Assembly (NCBI RefSeq): GCF_010550245.1
Contig: NZ_JAAGLU010000002.1
Location: forward strand, 248,001 to 312,000
Length of the DNA stretch: 64,000 nucleotides
Reading direction: 5' to 3'
From: Streptomyces sp. SID12501
GTDB lineage: Bacteria; Actinomycetota; Actinomycetes; Streptomycetales; Streptomycetaceae
The translations under genes and the position numbers were made by a program. This document shows, piece after piece, positions 52,600-61,568 of the stretch. The notes beneath the pieces were generated by a model. That model worked only from the letters and a program-made list of their open reading frames with translations. It searched no databases and had not been told where the DNA came from. Position 1 is the stretch's first letter, and every line of letters begins with the position of its first letter.

Positions 52600-53334
52600 C
52601 TATCGGGCCGTCGGTACCGGCTCGTCGGCCCGGGTCGGCCACAGCGTGCCGGCGGTCGCCTCCTCGTCCAGCGTGCGCAGCAGCGCGTCGTCGATCTCGT
52701 TCAGGCCGCCCACGAGATGGCGTACCCCGGCCTGCCGCATCAGCTCCGCCTGGTGGCTGTGCTCGAACCGGCTGGGGTGGCCGATGAACGGCGCCCCGAT
52801 GGCTTTCGCCGCCTCGGCGACCCGTGCCACGTCGTCGATGAAGAGCACCTGGCCGTGATCGAGGCCGAAGTGTGCGGTGATCTCCCGCAGCCCGGGGCGC
52901 ACGTCGTTGGTGCAGATGTAGTGCGGAGGGGTGAACAGGTGGGCGTACGCACCGAGTTGCTCGTCGAAGTGGGACTTGGCCAGGCCGCCGTAGCAGACCA
53001 CGTCGAGCCCGGCGGCGCGCAGCCGCTCCAGCAGCGGTCCGGCTCCCTCGGTGATCTCGACGGGGTGGTCGACGAGGTAGGCGGCGCGCTCCTCGAAGTA
53101 GGCGGCCAGGGCCTCCTCGCCGGTCATGGCCTGCGGCACCACCGCCGCCATGGCGCGGCCGGCGTCGGCCTGCCGCTGGGAGAAGACACTGCGCTCGACG
53201 TCGGCCGAGTAGGTGCCGCCGCGTCGGGTGACGAACTGGTGGATGAGCGGGCTGAAGGTGTCGGCGAGCAGGACGCCGTCGATGTTGACGGCGGCGATTC
53301 GCAGGCGGCGCAGGTGGCGCGGTCGGTCGGTCAT
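52600..53334 (-). CDS. HAD-family protein lacking the nucleophilic Asp
   Basis: 244 residues. HAD motif I reads IAAVNIDGVLLADTFSP: Asn replaces the first, nucleophilic Asp of DxDGxx. Motif with Gly (VVCYGGLAKSHFD) and motif IV (QVLFIDDVARVAEA) remain. ATG overlaps the scbR-like stop (ATGA). It probably binds but does not dephosphorylate, or acts as a regulator/partner of the receptor. Confidence 0.82.
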   Translation of the reverse strand: MTDRPRHLRRLRIAAVNIDGVLLADTFSPLIHQFVTRRGGTYSADVERSVFSQRQADAGRAMAAVVPQAMTGEEALAAYFEERAAYLVDHPVEITEGAGPLLERLRAAGLDVVCYGGLAKSHFDEQLGAYAHLFTPPHYICTNDVRPGLREITAHFGLDHGQVLFIDDVARVAEAAKAIGAPFIGHPSRFEHSHQAELMRQAGVRHLVGGLNEIDDALLRTLDEEATAGTLWPTRADEPVPTAR

Positions 53335-54017
53335 GGTCGGGTTCCCTCCCCTTGGTCGGGCGCGCTCACGGACGTCCACAGGGACAGCGCGCGCTCCTCG
53401 CTGTTCTCGATCCCGTCGAAAGCCGGACCGGCGGCGACGCCCGGCAGCAGCGCGCGCCACATGTTCACCGTCCGGCGGGGCAGGTCGGCACGCCGGGAGA
53501 CGACCTGCGCGTACTCCTGCATGCCGGTGCACGCGCCGACCACGAACTCGGCCAGCTCGTCGATCCGTACGTGCTCACGCAACTCGCCCTGGGCGCGCGC
53601 GACTTCCAGGCACTCCTCGAAGCTGCGGGTCCAGACCGCGTACGGCGTGGCGTCCTGCAGTCCGAAGGCGGCCTGCTCGCCGGTGAGGCGGACGCCGGCG
53701 CGCAGCATGGGGTCGGCCTGGAGCGAGTGCGACCAGATGAGGGTGATGTCCACCAGCCGTTGCAGGCCGGTGGTGGGCACATGCGGCTCGATGGTGCCGC
53801 GCTGGGCGTTCATCACCTCCATCGCGAGGCTCTTCTTGTCCTTGAAATGGAAGTAAAGAGCCCCCGCGGTCACCCCCGCGCGCTGCAGGATCTTGTTGAT
53901 CCCCGCGCCGGCGTATCCGTACTCGTCGAAGACCTCCGCGGCTGCCTTCAAGAGCTGCTCTCGGGTCTGAATCGCGCGCTCCTGCTTGGGCGCGTGATTC
54001 GGATTCGCTGGTGCCAT
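53331..54017 (-). CDS. scbR: Gamma-butyrolactone receptor (ScbR/ArpA family)
   Basis: 228 residues. TetR HTH: KQERAIQTREQLLKAAAEVF and GINKILQRAGVTAGALYFHF, with the family helix SLAMEVMNAQRG and a conserved Trp-rich ligand region (LIWSHSL, WTRSFEEC). Divergent from afsA/scbA, with an operator 28-44 bp upstream of its ATG for autoregulation. Followed by the coupled HAD gene. Confidence 0.92.
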   Translation of the reverse strand: MAPANPNHAPKQERAIQTREQLLKAAAEVFDEYGYAGAGINKILQRAGVTAGALYFHFKDKKSLAMEVMNAQRGTIEPHVPTTGLQRLVDITLIWSHSLQADPMLRAGVRLTGEQAAFGLQDATPYAVWTRSFEECLEVARAQGELREHVRIDELAEFVVGACTGMQEYAQVVSRRADLPRRTVNMWRALLPGVAAGPAFDGIENSEERALSLWTSVSAPDQGEGTRP

Positions 54018-54044
54018 GGCTGCATCCCGGTCTCGACAAGAAAA

Positions 54045-54061
54045 AGAACGTCCTCTATGTT
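54045..54061 (-). promoter_or_regulatory. Autoregulatory operator of scbR
   Basis: AGAACGTCCTCTATGTT, an imperfect palindrome (AACGT-CCTCT-ATGTT), 15 of 17 identical to 50664-50680. Located in the divergent scbR/scbA promoter region (54018-54133). Confidence 0.6.
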
Positions 54062-54133
54062 ACTTGCCGTAGCGCGGCTCCGCCACCGCTGGGGGAGCAG
54101 TTCGTGTCAGTGCATCGACACAGGGGGATTCAC

Positions 54134-55066
54134 ATGAACGAGATGATGACGGCTGCCGTTTCGAGACCGGTGCGGGTCACGAAGGACCTCGTCCACAAGC
54201 ACGACGCGGGTCAGGTACTGCTCGTGGGCCTGAAGCGGCTGGCGGAGGACGAGTTCCTCGTCGCGGCGGACTGGACGGACACGAGCGAGTTCGTGGGCGC
54301 CGGGGACCGTGACCAGGACAGTGCCGTTCTGCTCACGGAAACGATTCGGCAGACGTTTCCGCTGCTGTCGCACGCGGGCTACGACGTCCCGTTCGGCCAC
54401 CGTCTGCTCTGGAGCGAGTACCGCTACGCGCTGAACCTGCCCACCCTGCGCGAGGGAGGCATCGGCGGCCGTCCGGACCTGCACATCCGCTGCTACGACG
54501 TGGTCCGCCGCCGCGACCGGGTCACGGCCCTGTCCCTGGACATCACGGTGCTGCGCGACGGCGAGCAACTGGCCACCGCCCACACCCGTTTCACCATCCA
54601 GCAGCCCGCCGTCTACGAGCGGCTGCGCGGCTCGTACGGCGACGCCCACCGGATGCTGGAACTGGCCCGGAGCCGCCCGCTGCCGCCCCCGGCCTCCGGC
54701 GCCGGCGAGGAGTTCCGGGACGCGCTGCTCTCACCCACCGACGCCCCCGACCGCTGGCAGCTGCGGATCGACACCCACCACCCGATGTACTTCGACCACC
54801 CCAGCGACCACGCCCCCGGCATCCTCCTGCTGGAGGCGGCCAAGCAGGCCGTGCGCACCATGCGGCACCCCCGGGTCGGCGACGCCGAGGCGATGGAGAC
54901 CGTCTTCCACCGCTACGTCGAACTCGACTCCCCCTGCAGCGTGGACGTCCAGCTGCTGCCGGACGACCAACTCGGCCGCGCCCGCTTCCTGGTGACGATG
55001 CATCAGGAAAGCAGGCTGTGCTTCACCGCGCTCGCGTCGGTCGCCAAGGAGCGGACGACCGGCTGA
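54134..55066 (+). CDS. scbA: A-factor-type gamma-butyrolactone synthase (AfsA/ScbA family)
   Basis: 310 residues with two AfsA hotdog repeats: RVTKDLVHKHDAGQVLLVGL (LVHK…) and LLTETIRQTFPLLSHAGYDV; second IDTHHPMYFDHPSDHAPGIL and LLLEAAKQAVRTM. Joins a beta-ketoacyl-ACP to dihydroxyacetone phosphate, the first step to the signalling butyrolactone. GGGGG before the ATG. Confidence 0.93.
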   Translation: MNEMMTAAVSRPVRVTKDLVHKHDAGQVLLVGLKRLAEDEFLVAADWTDTSEFVGAGDRDQDSAVLLTETIRQTFPLLSHAGYDVPFGHRLLWSEYRYALNLPTLREGGIGGRPDLHIRCYDVVRRRDRVTALSLDITVLRDGEQLATAHTRFTIQQPAVYERLRGSYGDAHRMLELARSRPLPPPASGAGEEFRDALLSPTDAPDRWQLRIDTHHPMYFDHPSDHAPGILLLEAAKQAVRTMRHPRVGDAEAMETVFHRYVELDSPCSVDVQLLPDDQLGRARFLVTMHQESRLCFTALASVAKERTTG

Positions 55067-55766
55067 CGTTCGCGGCGTGACCGGCCCCCGGCAGCGTGCC
55101 TCCGCCCACCTTGGCGACATGGGCGCCGAGCACCATGTCGTCGCCGACGGCGACGGGGTGGCCCGCTGAGCGCAGGAGGTCCAGGTCGGAGGCATGGTCG
55201 CCGTAGGCGGCGGCGCGCGAGGGGGACACCGCGCGCCGCCGCATCAGCGCGCGCGCCAGCCGGCCCTTCTCGACGCCGATGACCGGGTGTTCCACCAGGC
55301 CCGTGCAGTACCCGTCGACGTACTCCGGCTCGCTGCACAGGATCTCGTCGGCGCCGAGCAGCTCCGCGACCGGCTCCAGACACGGCCGGAACGAGCCCGA
55401 CACCAGCACGATCAGCGCCCCCTGCTCCCGGTGCCGGCGCAGGGCGGACACCACGGGCGGATGCAGCAGTGTGCCGCCGGCGATCTCCGCGTCGAACCAG
55501 GCGCGGCCGTGCGCGAACAGCTCGTCGCGCGGGCGGTCCGCGTACAGGCGGTAGTACTCGCGGTTGGTGACCAGCCGTGAGACGCCCGCCGCCGACCTGC
55601 GCCGCAGCGTGCCCGCGGCCTCCTCGTAGGCGGACGGCGGCAGGCCGCGCTCGCGGTAGTGGAACTCCAGGAAGCGGAACATGCTCTTGACGGTGATCAG
55701 CGTCTCGTCGACGTCGAAGAAGGCGATCTCGACGGGCGTGTTCGGTGCGCCGGGGACAGCGGACAT
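55023..55766 (-). CDS. HAD-IB phosphatase (SerB-like)
   Basis: 247 residues with all HAD motifs: IAFFDVDETLITV (DxD), IVLVSGSFRPC (Ser), GVEKGRLARAL (Lys) and YGDHASDLDLL (GDxxxD). Overlaps the afsA 3' end by 44 bp (convergent). It could remove the phosphate of the butenolide phosphate intermediate. Start 55766 (MSAVPGA) or 55784. Confidence 0.88.
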   Translation of the reverse strand: MSAVPGAPNTPVEIAFFDVDETLITVKSMFRFLEFHYRERGLPPSAYEEAAGTLRRRSAAGVSRLVTNREYYRLYADRPRDELFAHGRAWFDAEIAGGTLLHPPVVSALRRHREQGALIVLVSGSFRPCLEPVAELLGADEILCSEPEYVDGYCTGLVEHPVIGVEKGRLARALMRRRAVSPSRAAAYGDHASDLDLLRSAGHPVAVGDDMVLGAHVAKVGGGTLPGAGHAANVSRSSAPWRPTRAR

Positions 55767-55883
55767 GGGGGTGCGGCCTTCCATGCGGGTGACGGGGGAG
55801 GAGAGGGAAGGGGAGGGAGGGGAGAGGGCGCCGGGCCGCGGTCGTACCCGGGGGAGGGGCAGACCGCCGCCCGGCGGGATCAG

Positions 55884-55949
55884 GGGATCAGGGGGACGCG
55901 GGGACCGGTGTCGTGGCCCGGTGGGATCAGGCGGACGCGGGGACCGGTG
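55884..55949. repeat. 27-bp direct repeat spanning the 3HCDH stop
   Basis: 55884-55910 and 55923-55949 are identical except one base; the second copy covers the C-terminal codons and stop of the dehydrogenase gene. Confidence 0.85.
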
Positions 55950-57654
55950 CGGTGGTGCGGGCAGTCAGGTAGGTGCGGGTGCCCTTGCCCGGCGTCTTAC
56001 GGCCCAGGTGCCCCGCGGCCACCAGCTGCTTCAGCAGCCCGGCGGTCTCCGGTGCCCGGCAGCGCGGGTCGGCCTGCAGGCGGCGCTGCACCTCCAGTGC
56101 CACGTCGGCGCCGACCGTGTCGAGCAGCCGTACCGGACCGAGCGGTTGGCCGCCCACCGCTCGCGCGGTCGCGTCCAGCGCGGCGGTCGTCGTCTCGTCC
56201 GCGTCCAGCAGTTCGAGGGCCTGGTTCAGATACGGGAAGAGCAGCGCGTTCACGATGAAACCGGCCCGGTCGCCGCACTGCACGATCCGCTTGCCGAGTT
56301 GTTCGGCCAGCGCGCGGGCGCGGGCCAGGTTGTGCCTGCTGGTGCCCGGTGCCGGGACCAGCTCCAGCAGACGCATCACCGGAGCCGGGTTGAAGAAGTG
56401 CAGGCCCAGCACGTCCGCGGGACGGCCCGCGGGTTCGGTGCAGGCGGCGACCGGCAGGCTGGAGGTGGACGTGGCCAGCAACGTGCGCGGCGCGCAGACC
56501 GCGCCCAGCTCGGCGAACAGCCGCCGCTTGACCTCCAGGTCCTCCACCACCGCCTCGACGACGATGTCCACCGCGCCCAGCACAGAGCGGTCGGCCGTCG
56601 CCGTGAAGCCGGCCTCCTGTCCCTCCCGTTGCTCCTCGTTCGCGCCCGTGCGTCGCAGTGCGAACTCCACGCGTTCCGCGGCCACTTGTGCCTTCTCCTC
56701 GGTCCGGGCCAGCAGCGTCGTGTCGAAGCCGCCGCGTACGAAGGACTCCGCGATGCCGGTGGCCATGGTTCCCGAGCCGACGACCACCACCCGGCGGCCG
56801 GGCGGGGCGGTCGGCAGCACCGGTCGGCGCGGCCCCTCGCCCCGGTCGTGCCGGTGGAAGCCGCGGCCCGTCTTGCGGCCGAGCGCGCCCCGGGCGATCA
56901 GTTCGTCGAGGACCGGGGCCGGCGCCGCGTGCCCGTCGGCCGTCTCGGCGAGGCGGGAGAGGACGTCGCGTGCCGTGTCCAGGCCTATCGCGTCCAGCAC
57001 CGCCAGCGGACCCTCGCGCCAGCCGCAGCCGAGCCGTACCGCGGTGTCGACGTCCTCGGCGGTGGCGTACCCGTCGTGGACCATCCACGCGGCCCGGTTC
57101 AGCAGGCCGAGCAGCAGGCCGGGGGCGAGTGACCCGGGCCGGTCGACGACCTGGTGCGCCGTGATCCCGGCCGCGGTCAGGACGCGTTCCACCCGCTCGG
57201 CCGCGGCGTCCCCGGCGCCGGGAGCGCGGGCGACCTCCACGGCGGCCAGATCGTCCGCGCGCAGGAAGCGCAGCGCGAACAGGTCAGGGCCCGCGGCGTC
57301 CTGGAGGTCGACGAGGGACGTGGTCAGCGCGGTGGTGAGCACCGGGGTGCCGGGCCGCAGGTGCCGGCGCACCTTGGCCAGCACCAGCCGCTTGAGCGCC
57401 GCCGGTTCCGGTACGGCCTCGATGACCAGGTCGGCCTCGGCGACCCCCGCCGGGAAGGGGGTCACCGTGCGGGGGCGCTCGGACGGGCTCAGTTCCCCGG
57501 CGCGGGCCAGCGCCGCCGGGTCGTCGTCGACGGCGACGACGGTGAGCCCCGCGCCGGCCAGTCGGCGCACCAGGGCCAGCCCGGTGCCGCCCAGACCGAC
57601 GACGGCCACGGTGTACGGGGACGACGCGACGGCGCCGCCTGGCTGCTCGGGCAT
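55927..57654 (-). CDS. Tandem 3-hydroxyacyl-CoA dehydrogenase
   Basis: 575 residues, two 3HCDH units. First: VVGLGGTGLALVRRLAGAG, then a C-terminal helical domain with RLGCGWREGPLAVLDAIGL. Second (from about 290): VVVGSGTMATGIAESFVRGG, VVEAVVEDLEVKRRLFAELG, LGLHFFNPAPVMRLLELV and IVQCGDRAGFIVNALLFPYL. ATG with AGGAG. The first unit lacks the usual catalytic HFFNP and may be structural. Oxidises or reduces 3-hydroxyacyl thioesters for the cluster. Confidence 0.88.
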   Translation of the reverse strand: MPEQPGGAVASSPYTVAVVGLGGTGLALVRRLAGAGLTVVAVDDDPAALARAGELSPSERPRTVTPFPAGVAEADLVIEAVPEPAALKRLVLAKVRRHLRPGTPVLTTALTTSLVDLQDAAGPDLFALRFLRADDLAAVEVARAPGAGDAAAERVERVLTAAGITAHQVVDRPGSLAPGLLLGLLNRAAWMVHDGYATAEDVDTAVRLGCGWREGPLAVLDAIGLDTARDVLSRLAETADGHAAPAPVLDELIARGALGRKTGRGFHRHDRGEGPRRPVLPTAPPGRRVVVVGSGTMATGIAESFVRGGFDTTLLARTEEKAQVAAERVEFALRRTGANEEQREGQEAGFTATADRSVLGAVDIVVEAVVEDLEVKRRLFAELGAVCAPRTLLATSTSSLPVAACTEPAGRPADVLGLHFFNPAPVMRLLELVPAPGTSRHNLARARALAEQLGKRIVQCGDRAGFIVNALLFPYLNQALELLDADETTTAALDATARAVGGQPLGPVRLLDTVGADVALEVQRRLQADPRCRAPETAGLLKQLVAAGHLGRKTPGKGTRTYLTARTTAPVPASA

Positions 57655-57773
57655 GGTGTGCTCCTGGTTGTGGAGGGATGTCGGGACTGGTCGAAGGGCC
57701 GGGGCCGGGGTATGGGCTGTGCCGGTAGCCGGTGAGCTGCCGTGGGTGACGGCTGGGCGCGGGCGCAGCCCGG

Positions 57774-57812
57774 CGCCCTGAAGGGGCGCGGGGAACTGCG
57801 CGACCGGCCACG
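57774..57812. repeat. Common Streptomyces intergenic element
   Basis: Contains AGGGGCGCGGGGAACTGCGC, a stretch seen between genes in very many Streptomyces genomes. It lies in the 210-bp gap between the dehydrogenase start and the aldo/keto reductase stop. Confidence 0.6.
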
Positions 57813-57866
57813 ACGGCGCCGCGTCCGGCAACGCACCCGTCGCTGCCCTCCCGGCGGAGCAGCAAG

Positions 57867-58832
57867 CTAGTAACGGCTGCCGGTCGCGGCAGGCGCCGCG
57901 TCCAGGTCCCGCAGGTCCCGCGCGGTCAGGCGCAGGTCGGCGGCGGCCAGGTTGTCCGCCAGGTAGCGGGACTGCTTGGTGCCGGGGACGGGAATGACGT
58001 GGTCGCCCTGGGCGAGGGTCCAGGCCAGGGCGACCTGGGCGGCGGTGGCCCCGTGCCGGGCGGCGACCTCCTCCACCGCGTGCGCGATGCGCAGGTTCGC
58101 GGTGAACGCCTCACCCGTGAAGCGTGGGTTGGTGGCCCGGAAGTCGCCGGCCTCGAAGTCCTCGGGCCGGGTGTAGCGGCCGGTGAGGAAACCCCGGCCC
58201 AGCGGCGCGAACGGCACGAAAGCGGCACCGTGTGCGCCGCACCAGCCGGAGATCCCGGTGCCGGGGTCGAGCGGTTCCCGCGTCCACAGGGACAGTTCGG
58301 ACTGCACCGCGGCCACCGGATGGACGCGGTGGGCGGCATCCGCCTGCTCCCGGGTCACCTCCGACAGCCCGAGGTGGCGCACCTTGCCGGCCCGGACCAG
58401 CTCGGACAGCGCGCCCCAGGACTCCTCCAGAGGTACGGCGGGGTCGACGCGGTGCAGGTAGTACAGGTCGATGGCGTCTACGCCGAGCCGCTCGAGCGAG
58501 GCGTCGGCCGAGCGCCGGATGTGCTCGGGGGAACCGTCGCGGCTCAGGCTTCGGGTGGCGAGGTCGTCGACGACGATGCCGGTCTTGGTCGCGACCACGG
58601 CGTCGCCACGGCGGCCGGCCAGGGCGCGGCCGACGAGGGTCTCGTTGTGGCCCGCGCCGTAGGCGTCGGCCGTGTCCAGCAGGACCGGCCCGGCGTCCAG
58701 CGCCCGCCGTATCACCATGACCGAGACCGTGTCGTCGCGCTGCGACTCGGCATAACCCCAGCTCATTCCCATGCATCCGAGGCCGACGGGGTGGACGGCG
58801 AGTCCGGTCGGGCCGAGGTTACGCGTGGTCAC
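57867..58832 (-). CDS. Aldo/keto reductase
   Basis: 321 residues, NADPH-dependent. Catalytic tetrad DTADAYGAGHNE (Asp, Tyr), VVATKTG (Lys), YYLHRVDP (His); C-terminal VIPVPGTKQSRYLADNL for cofactor. GTG 58832 with AAGGAAG. Four 13-bp repeats lie just upstream. Confidence 0.93.
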   Translation of the reverse strand: MTTRNLGPTGLAVHPVGLGCMGMSWGYAESQRDDTVSVMVIRRALDAGPVLLDTADAYGAGHNETLVGRALAGRRGDAVVATKTGIVVDDLATRSLSRDGSPEHIRRSADASLERLGVDAIDLYYLHRVDPAVPLEESWGALSELVRAGKVRHLGLSEVTREQADAAHRVHPVAAVQSELSLWTREPLDPGTGISGWCGAHGAAFVPFAPLGRGFLTGRYTRPEDFEAGDFRATNPRFTGEAFTANLRIAHAVEEVAARHGATAAQVALAWTLAQGDHVIPVPGTKQSRYLADNLAAADLRLTARDLRDLDAAPAATGSRY

Positions 58833-58847
58833 GCGAACTTCCTTTCT

Positions 58848-58899
58848 GTCGAATCCGTCAGTCGAATCCGGCGGTCGAATCTGTCGGTCGAATCTGCCA
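58848..58899. repeat. Four tandem 13-bp repeats
   Basis: GTCGAATCYGNCN repeated four times at 58848, 58861, 58874 and 58887, in the leader of the aldo/keto reductase gene. Regular spacing of GTCGAATC could be a regulator array. Confidence 0.85.
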
Positions 58900-58911
58900 A
58901 AGGGAGTTGGT

Positions 58912-58939
58912 GGGGCCGGGGTGCGAACACCCCGGCCCC
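58912..58939 (-). terminator. Terminator after the ketosynthase gene
   Basis: Perfect 12-bp stem GGGGCCGGGGTG/CACCCCGGCCCC, CGAA loop, one base beyond the stop. Ends the operon that starts upstream, so the reductase likely has its own promoter. Confidence 0.8.
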
Positions 58940-58940
58940 G

Positions 58941-60182
58941 TCAGGCGGCGGTGAGGATCAGGGCGGCGTTGTGCCCGCCGAATCCCAGGGAGGTGCTCGC
59001 CGCGACGCTCATCCGCCGGTGCCGCGCCGCGCCCGTGACGATGTCGATGTCGACGTCGATCGCCGGGTCCAGCGACTGCACGTTGGCGGTGGGCGGCACG
59101 GCGCCGTGGTACAGCGCCAGTGCGGTGTACGCCGCCTCGACGGCACCCGCCGCGGCCAGGGTGTGGCCGGTGACGCCCTTGGTGGAGGTGATCGCCGCGC
59201 GGTCGCCGAGCACCGAGTGCAGGGCGCGGGCCTCCGTGAGGTCGTTCATCGGGGTGGAGGTGCCGTGCGCGTTGACGTGCTCCACTTCGTCGGGGAGCAC
59301 TCCGGCGTCGTTCAGAGCGGCCCGCAGGGCCCGTGCCAGGCCCTCGCCCCGCGGATGCGGGGCGGTGGCGTGGTGCGCGTCGGACGTGGCGCTGAAGCCG
59401 GCGATGTCCGCGTAGCGCCGGGCGCCGCGGGCGGTGGCGTCCGCGCACCGCTCCAGCACGAGGAGCGCCGCGCCCTCGCCGGCCACGAAGCCGTCCCGGT
59501 CCGCAGCGAACGGGCGGGACGCCGCCCCCGGTTGGTCGGTACGGCCCGACAGCGCGCCCATCCGGGACAGCCCGTTGAGCGTGCCGGGGCTGATCGCCGA
59601 CTCGGTCCCGCCGGCCAGGACCACGTCGCACAGCCCGGACAACAGCCATTCGCGGGCCGTGCCGATCGCGGACGCCCCCGACGCGCACGCGGTCGCCGTG
59701 ACCAGGCTGGGGCCGTGGATGCGCAGGTCCATCGCGATGTATCCGGCGACCATGTTGACCATGCTCATGGGGATCATCAGCGCCGACACGTCCTCGGGGG
59801 TGCCCTCGCAGTAGGTGCGCAGCTGCTTCTCCAGGGTGGCCGCGCCGCCGAGCGAGTTGCCGATGACCACGCCCACCCGGGTGCAGTCCCAGGACCCGGT
59901 GTCCAGGCCGGAGTCGGTGACCGCCTGCCGGGCGGCGACCACGGCGAGCTGGGTGAAGCGGTCCAGCTTCCAGGCGGTGCGCCGGCCCAGCTCGGCCGTC
60001 GGGTCGAAGCCGGGGACCCGGCACGAGATGTCGACCTTCGAGCCCTTCAGTTCGGGGTCGGTGGCCGCGGCGGACACGCCGGACAGCACGCGCCGCCAGT
60101 TCTCCTCCACCCCGATGCCCGCCGGAGTGACCAGGCCCATGCCGGTGATCGCGACTCCGCGACCCCGGGCCACGCCGCTCAC
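58941..60182 (-). CDS. Beta-ketoacyl-ACP synthase II-type ketosynthase
   Basis: 413 residues. Catalytic Cys in TATACASGASAIG, His in VNAHGTSTPMND and in STKGVTGHTLAAAG, and LGFGGHNAALIL at the end. FabF-like, without an adjacent chain-length factor. GTG overlaps the ACP stop. Confidence 0.93.
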   Translation of the reverse strand: MSGVARGRGVAITGMGLVTPAGIGVEENWRRVLSGVSAAATDPELKGSKVDISCRVPGFDPTAELGRRTAWKLDRFTQLAVVAARQAVTDSGLDTGSWDCTRVGVVIGNSLGGAATLEKQLRTYCEGTPEDVSALMIPMSMVNMVAGYIAMDLRIHGPSLVTATACASGASAIGTAREWLLSGLCDVVLAGGTESAISPGTLNGLSRMGALSGRTDQPGAASRPFAADRDGFVAGEGAALLVLERCADATARGARRYADIAGFSATSDAHHATAPHPRGEGLARALRAALNDAGVLPDEVEHVNAHGTSTPMNDLTEARALHSVLGDRAAITSTKGVTGHTLAAAGAVEAAYTALALYHGAVPPTANVQSLDPAIDVDIDIVTGAARHRRMSVAASTSLGFGGHNAALILTAA

Positions 60183-60442
60183 GCCTGATCCGCCTTCGTG
60201 CGGATGACGGCGACGGCCTCGTCCAGCGTGAAGGCGGCCTTCAGCTCGCCCTCCTGGAGGACGATGCCCATCTCCTTGCGCAGGATCAGGCTGAGCTCCA
60301 CGAGGATGAGGGAGTCGATCTCCAGTTCGTCGAAGGTGGCGCCGGACAGCAGTTCCGCCTCGTCGAGGCCGAACTTCTCACTGATCAGGCCGGAGACGCG
60401 GTGCTTGAGGGATTCCTGGATCTTGATGACGGGAGTGCTCAT
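60179..60442 (-). CDS. Acyl carrier protein
   Basis: 87 residues. The phosphopantetheine Ser is in FDELEIDSLILVELSL. AAAGGA before the ATG. Between it and KAS III lies a 106-bp stretch of degenerate 9-15-bp repeats (TGACTGTG, TCGGTGAG). Confidence 0.93.
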   Translation of the reverse strand: MSTPVIKIQESLKHRVSGLISEKFGLDEAELLSGATFDELEIDSLILVELSLILRKEMGIVLQEGELKAAFTLDEAVAVIRTKADQA

Positions 60443-60548
60443 GGTGAGGTTCCTTTCGTGGATGTGCTCGGTGTGTTCGCTGAGTTGACTGTGTTCGGTG
60501 AGCTGACTGTGCCTGGTGTGCCTGGTGGGTTCGGTGCGCTCGGAGAGG

Positions 60549-61568
60549 TCAGTCGGTCTCAAGGGCCGGCCAGACAAGCGCGGCAGAGCCCCAGGTGAGG
60601 CCGCCGCCGAAGCCGGTGAGGAGTACGCGGTGGCCCGGCCGCAGCTCGCCGTCGGCGGCGGCGTCCCGCAGGGCGAGCGGGATCGAGGCGGCGACGGTGT
60701 TGCCGACCCGGTCCAGGTTCACGACGATCTGCTTTTCGTCGAGGCCGAGTTGCTCGCCGACGGCGTTGAGGATGCGGATGTTGGCCTGGTGCGCCACGAC
60801 CTTGTCGAGCTCGGCGGGTGTCCAGCCGACCCGGTCGAGCAGCGCCTGCGAGGAACGGCTCATGTTCAGCACGGCCTGGGTGAACACGGGCCGGCCGTCC
60901 ATCGTGAAGAAGTGGTCCCCGGCGCCTTGGGGTTCGGCCGAGGAGCGCTGCCTGGAGCCTCCGGCGCGCACCGTGATCAGATCGGCGCCCGAGCCGTCGC
61001 TGCCCAGGTCGAAGCCGAGCAGCGCCCCCGGCTCGTCCGCCTCGCCCGCCCGCAGCACCACGGCTCCGGCTCCGTCGCCGAAGATGGCCCGGGTGGTGCG
61101 GTCGGCCGGGTCGAGGATGGTGGAGAAGGTGTCAGCGCCGATCACCAGGGCCCGTTCCGAGACACCCGCGGTGATCATGGAGGACGCCGTGGCCAGCGCG
61201 TAGACGAACCCGGTGCACACGGCGGCCACGTCGAAGGCGGGCACCGTCCCCAGTCCGAGCCGGTGGGCGACGTCCGGCGCGGTGGCCGGGCACGGCCGGT
61301 CCGGCGTGCTGGTGGCCAGCACCACCAGGTCCACGTCGGCGGCGGCGTCCCCGCCCGTACGGCGGGCCGAGGCGAGGGCGTGCTCCCCGGCCGCCACGGC
61401 GAGGTCGGAGGTGGCCTCGCCCGGGGCCACGACATGGCGCAGGCCGATCCCGGTACGGGTGCGGATCCACTGGTCGGAGGTGTCCAGCTGCCCGGCCAGC
61501 TCCTCGTTCGACACGGCCGTCGCCGGCAGCGCGCCGCCGAGTCCGCACAACACCGCGGCGCGGCTCAT
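60549..61568 (-). CDS. Beta-ketoacyl-ACP synthase III (FabH-like)
   Basis: 339 residues. Catalytic triad Cys in AAVCTGFVYAL, His in VVAHQANIRIL, Asn in VGNTVAASIPLAL. Starter-unit priming. The ATG overlaps the FAD oxygenase stop. Confidence 0.94.
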   Translation of the reverse strand: MSRAAVLCGLGGALPATAVSNEELAGQLDTSDQWIRTRTGIGLRHVVAPGEATSDLAVAAGEHALASARRTGGDAAADVDLVVLATSTPDRPCPATAPDVAHRLGLGTVPAFDVAAVCTGFVYALATASSMITAGVSERALVIGADTFSTILDPADRTTRAIFGDGAGAVVLRAGEADEPGALLGFDLGSDGSGADLITVRAGGSRQRSSAEPQGAGDHFFTMDGRPVFTQAVLNMSRSSQALLDRVGWTPAELDKVVAHQANIRILNAVGEQLGLDEKQIVVNLDRVGNTVAASIPLALRDAAADGELRPGHRVLLTGFGGGLTWGSAALVWPALETD

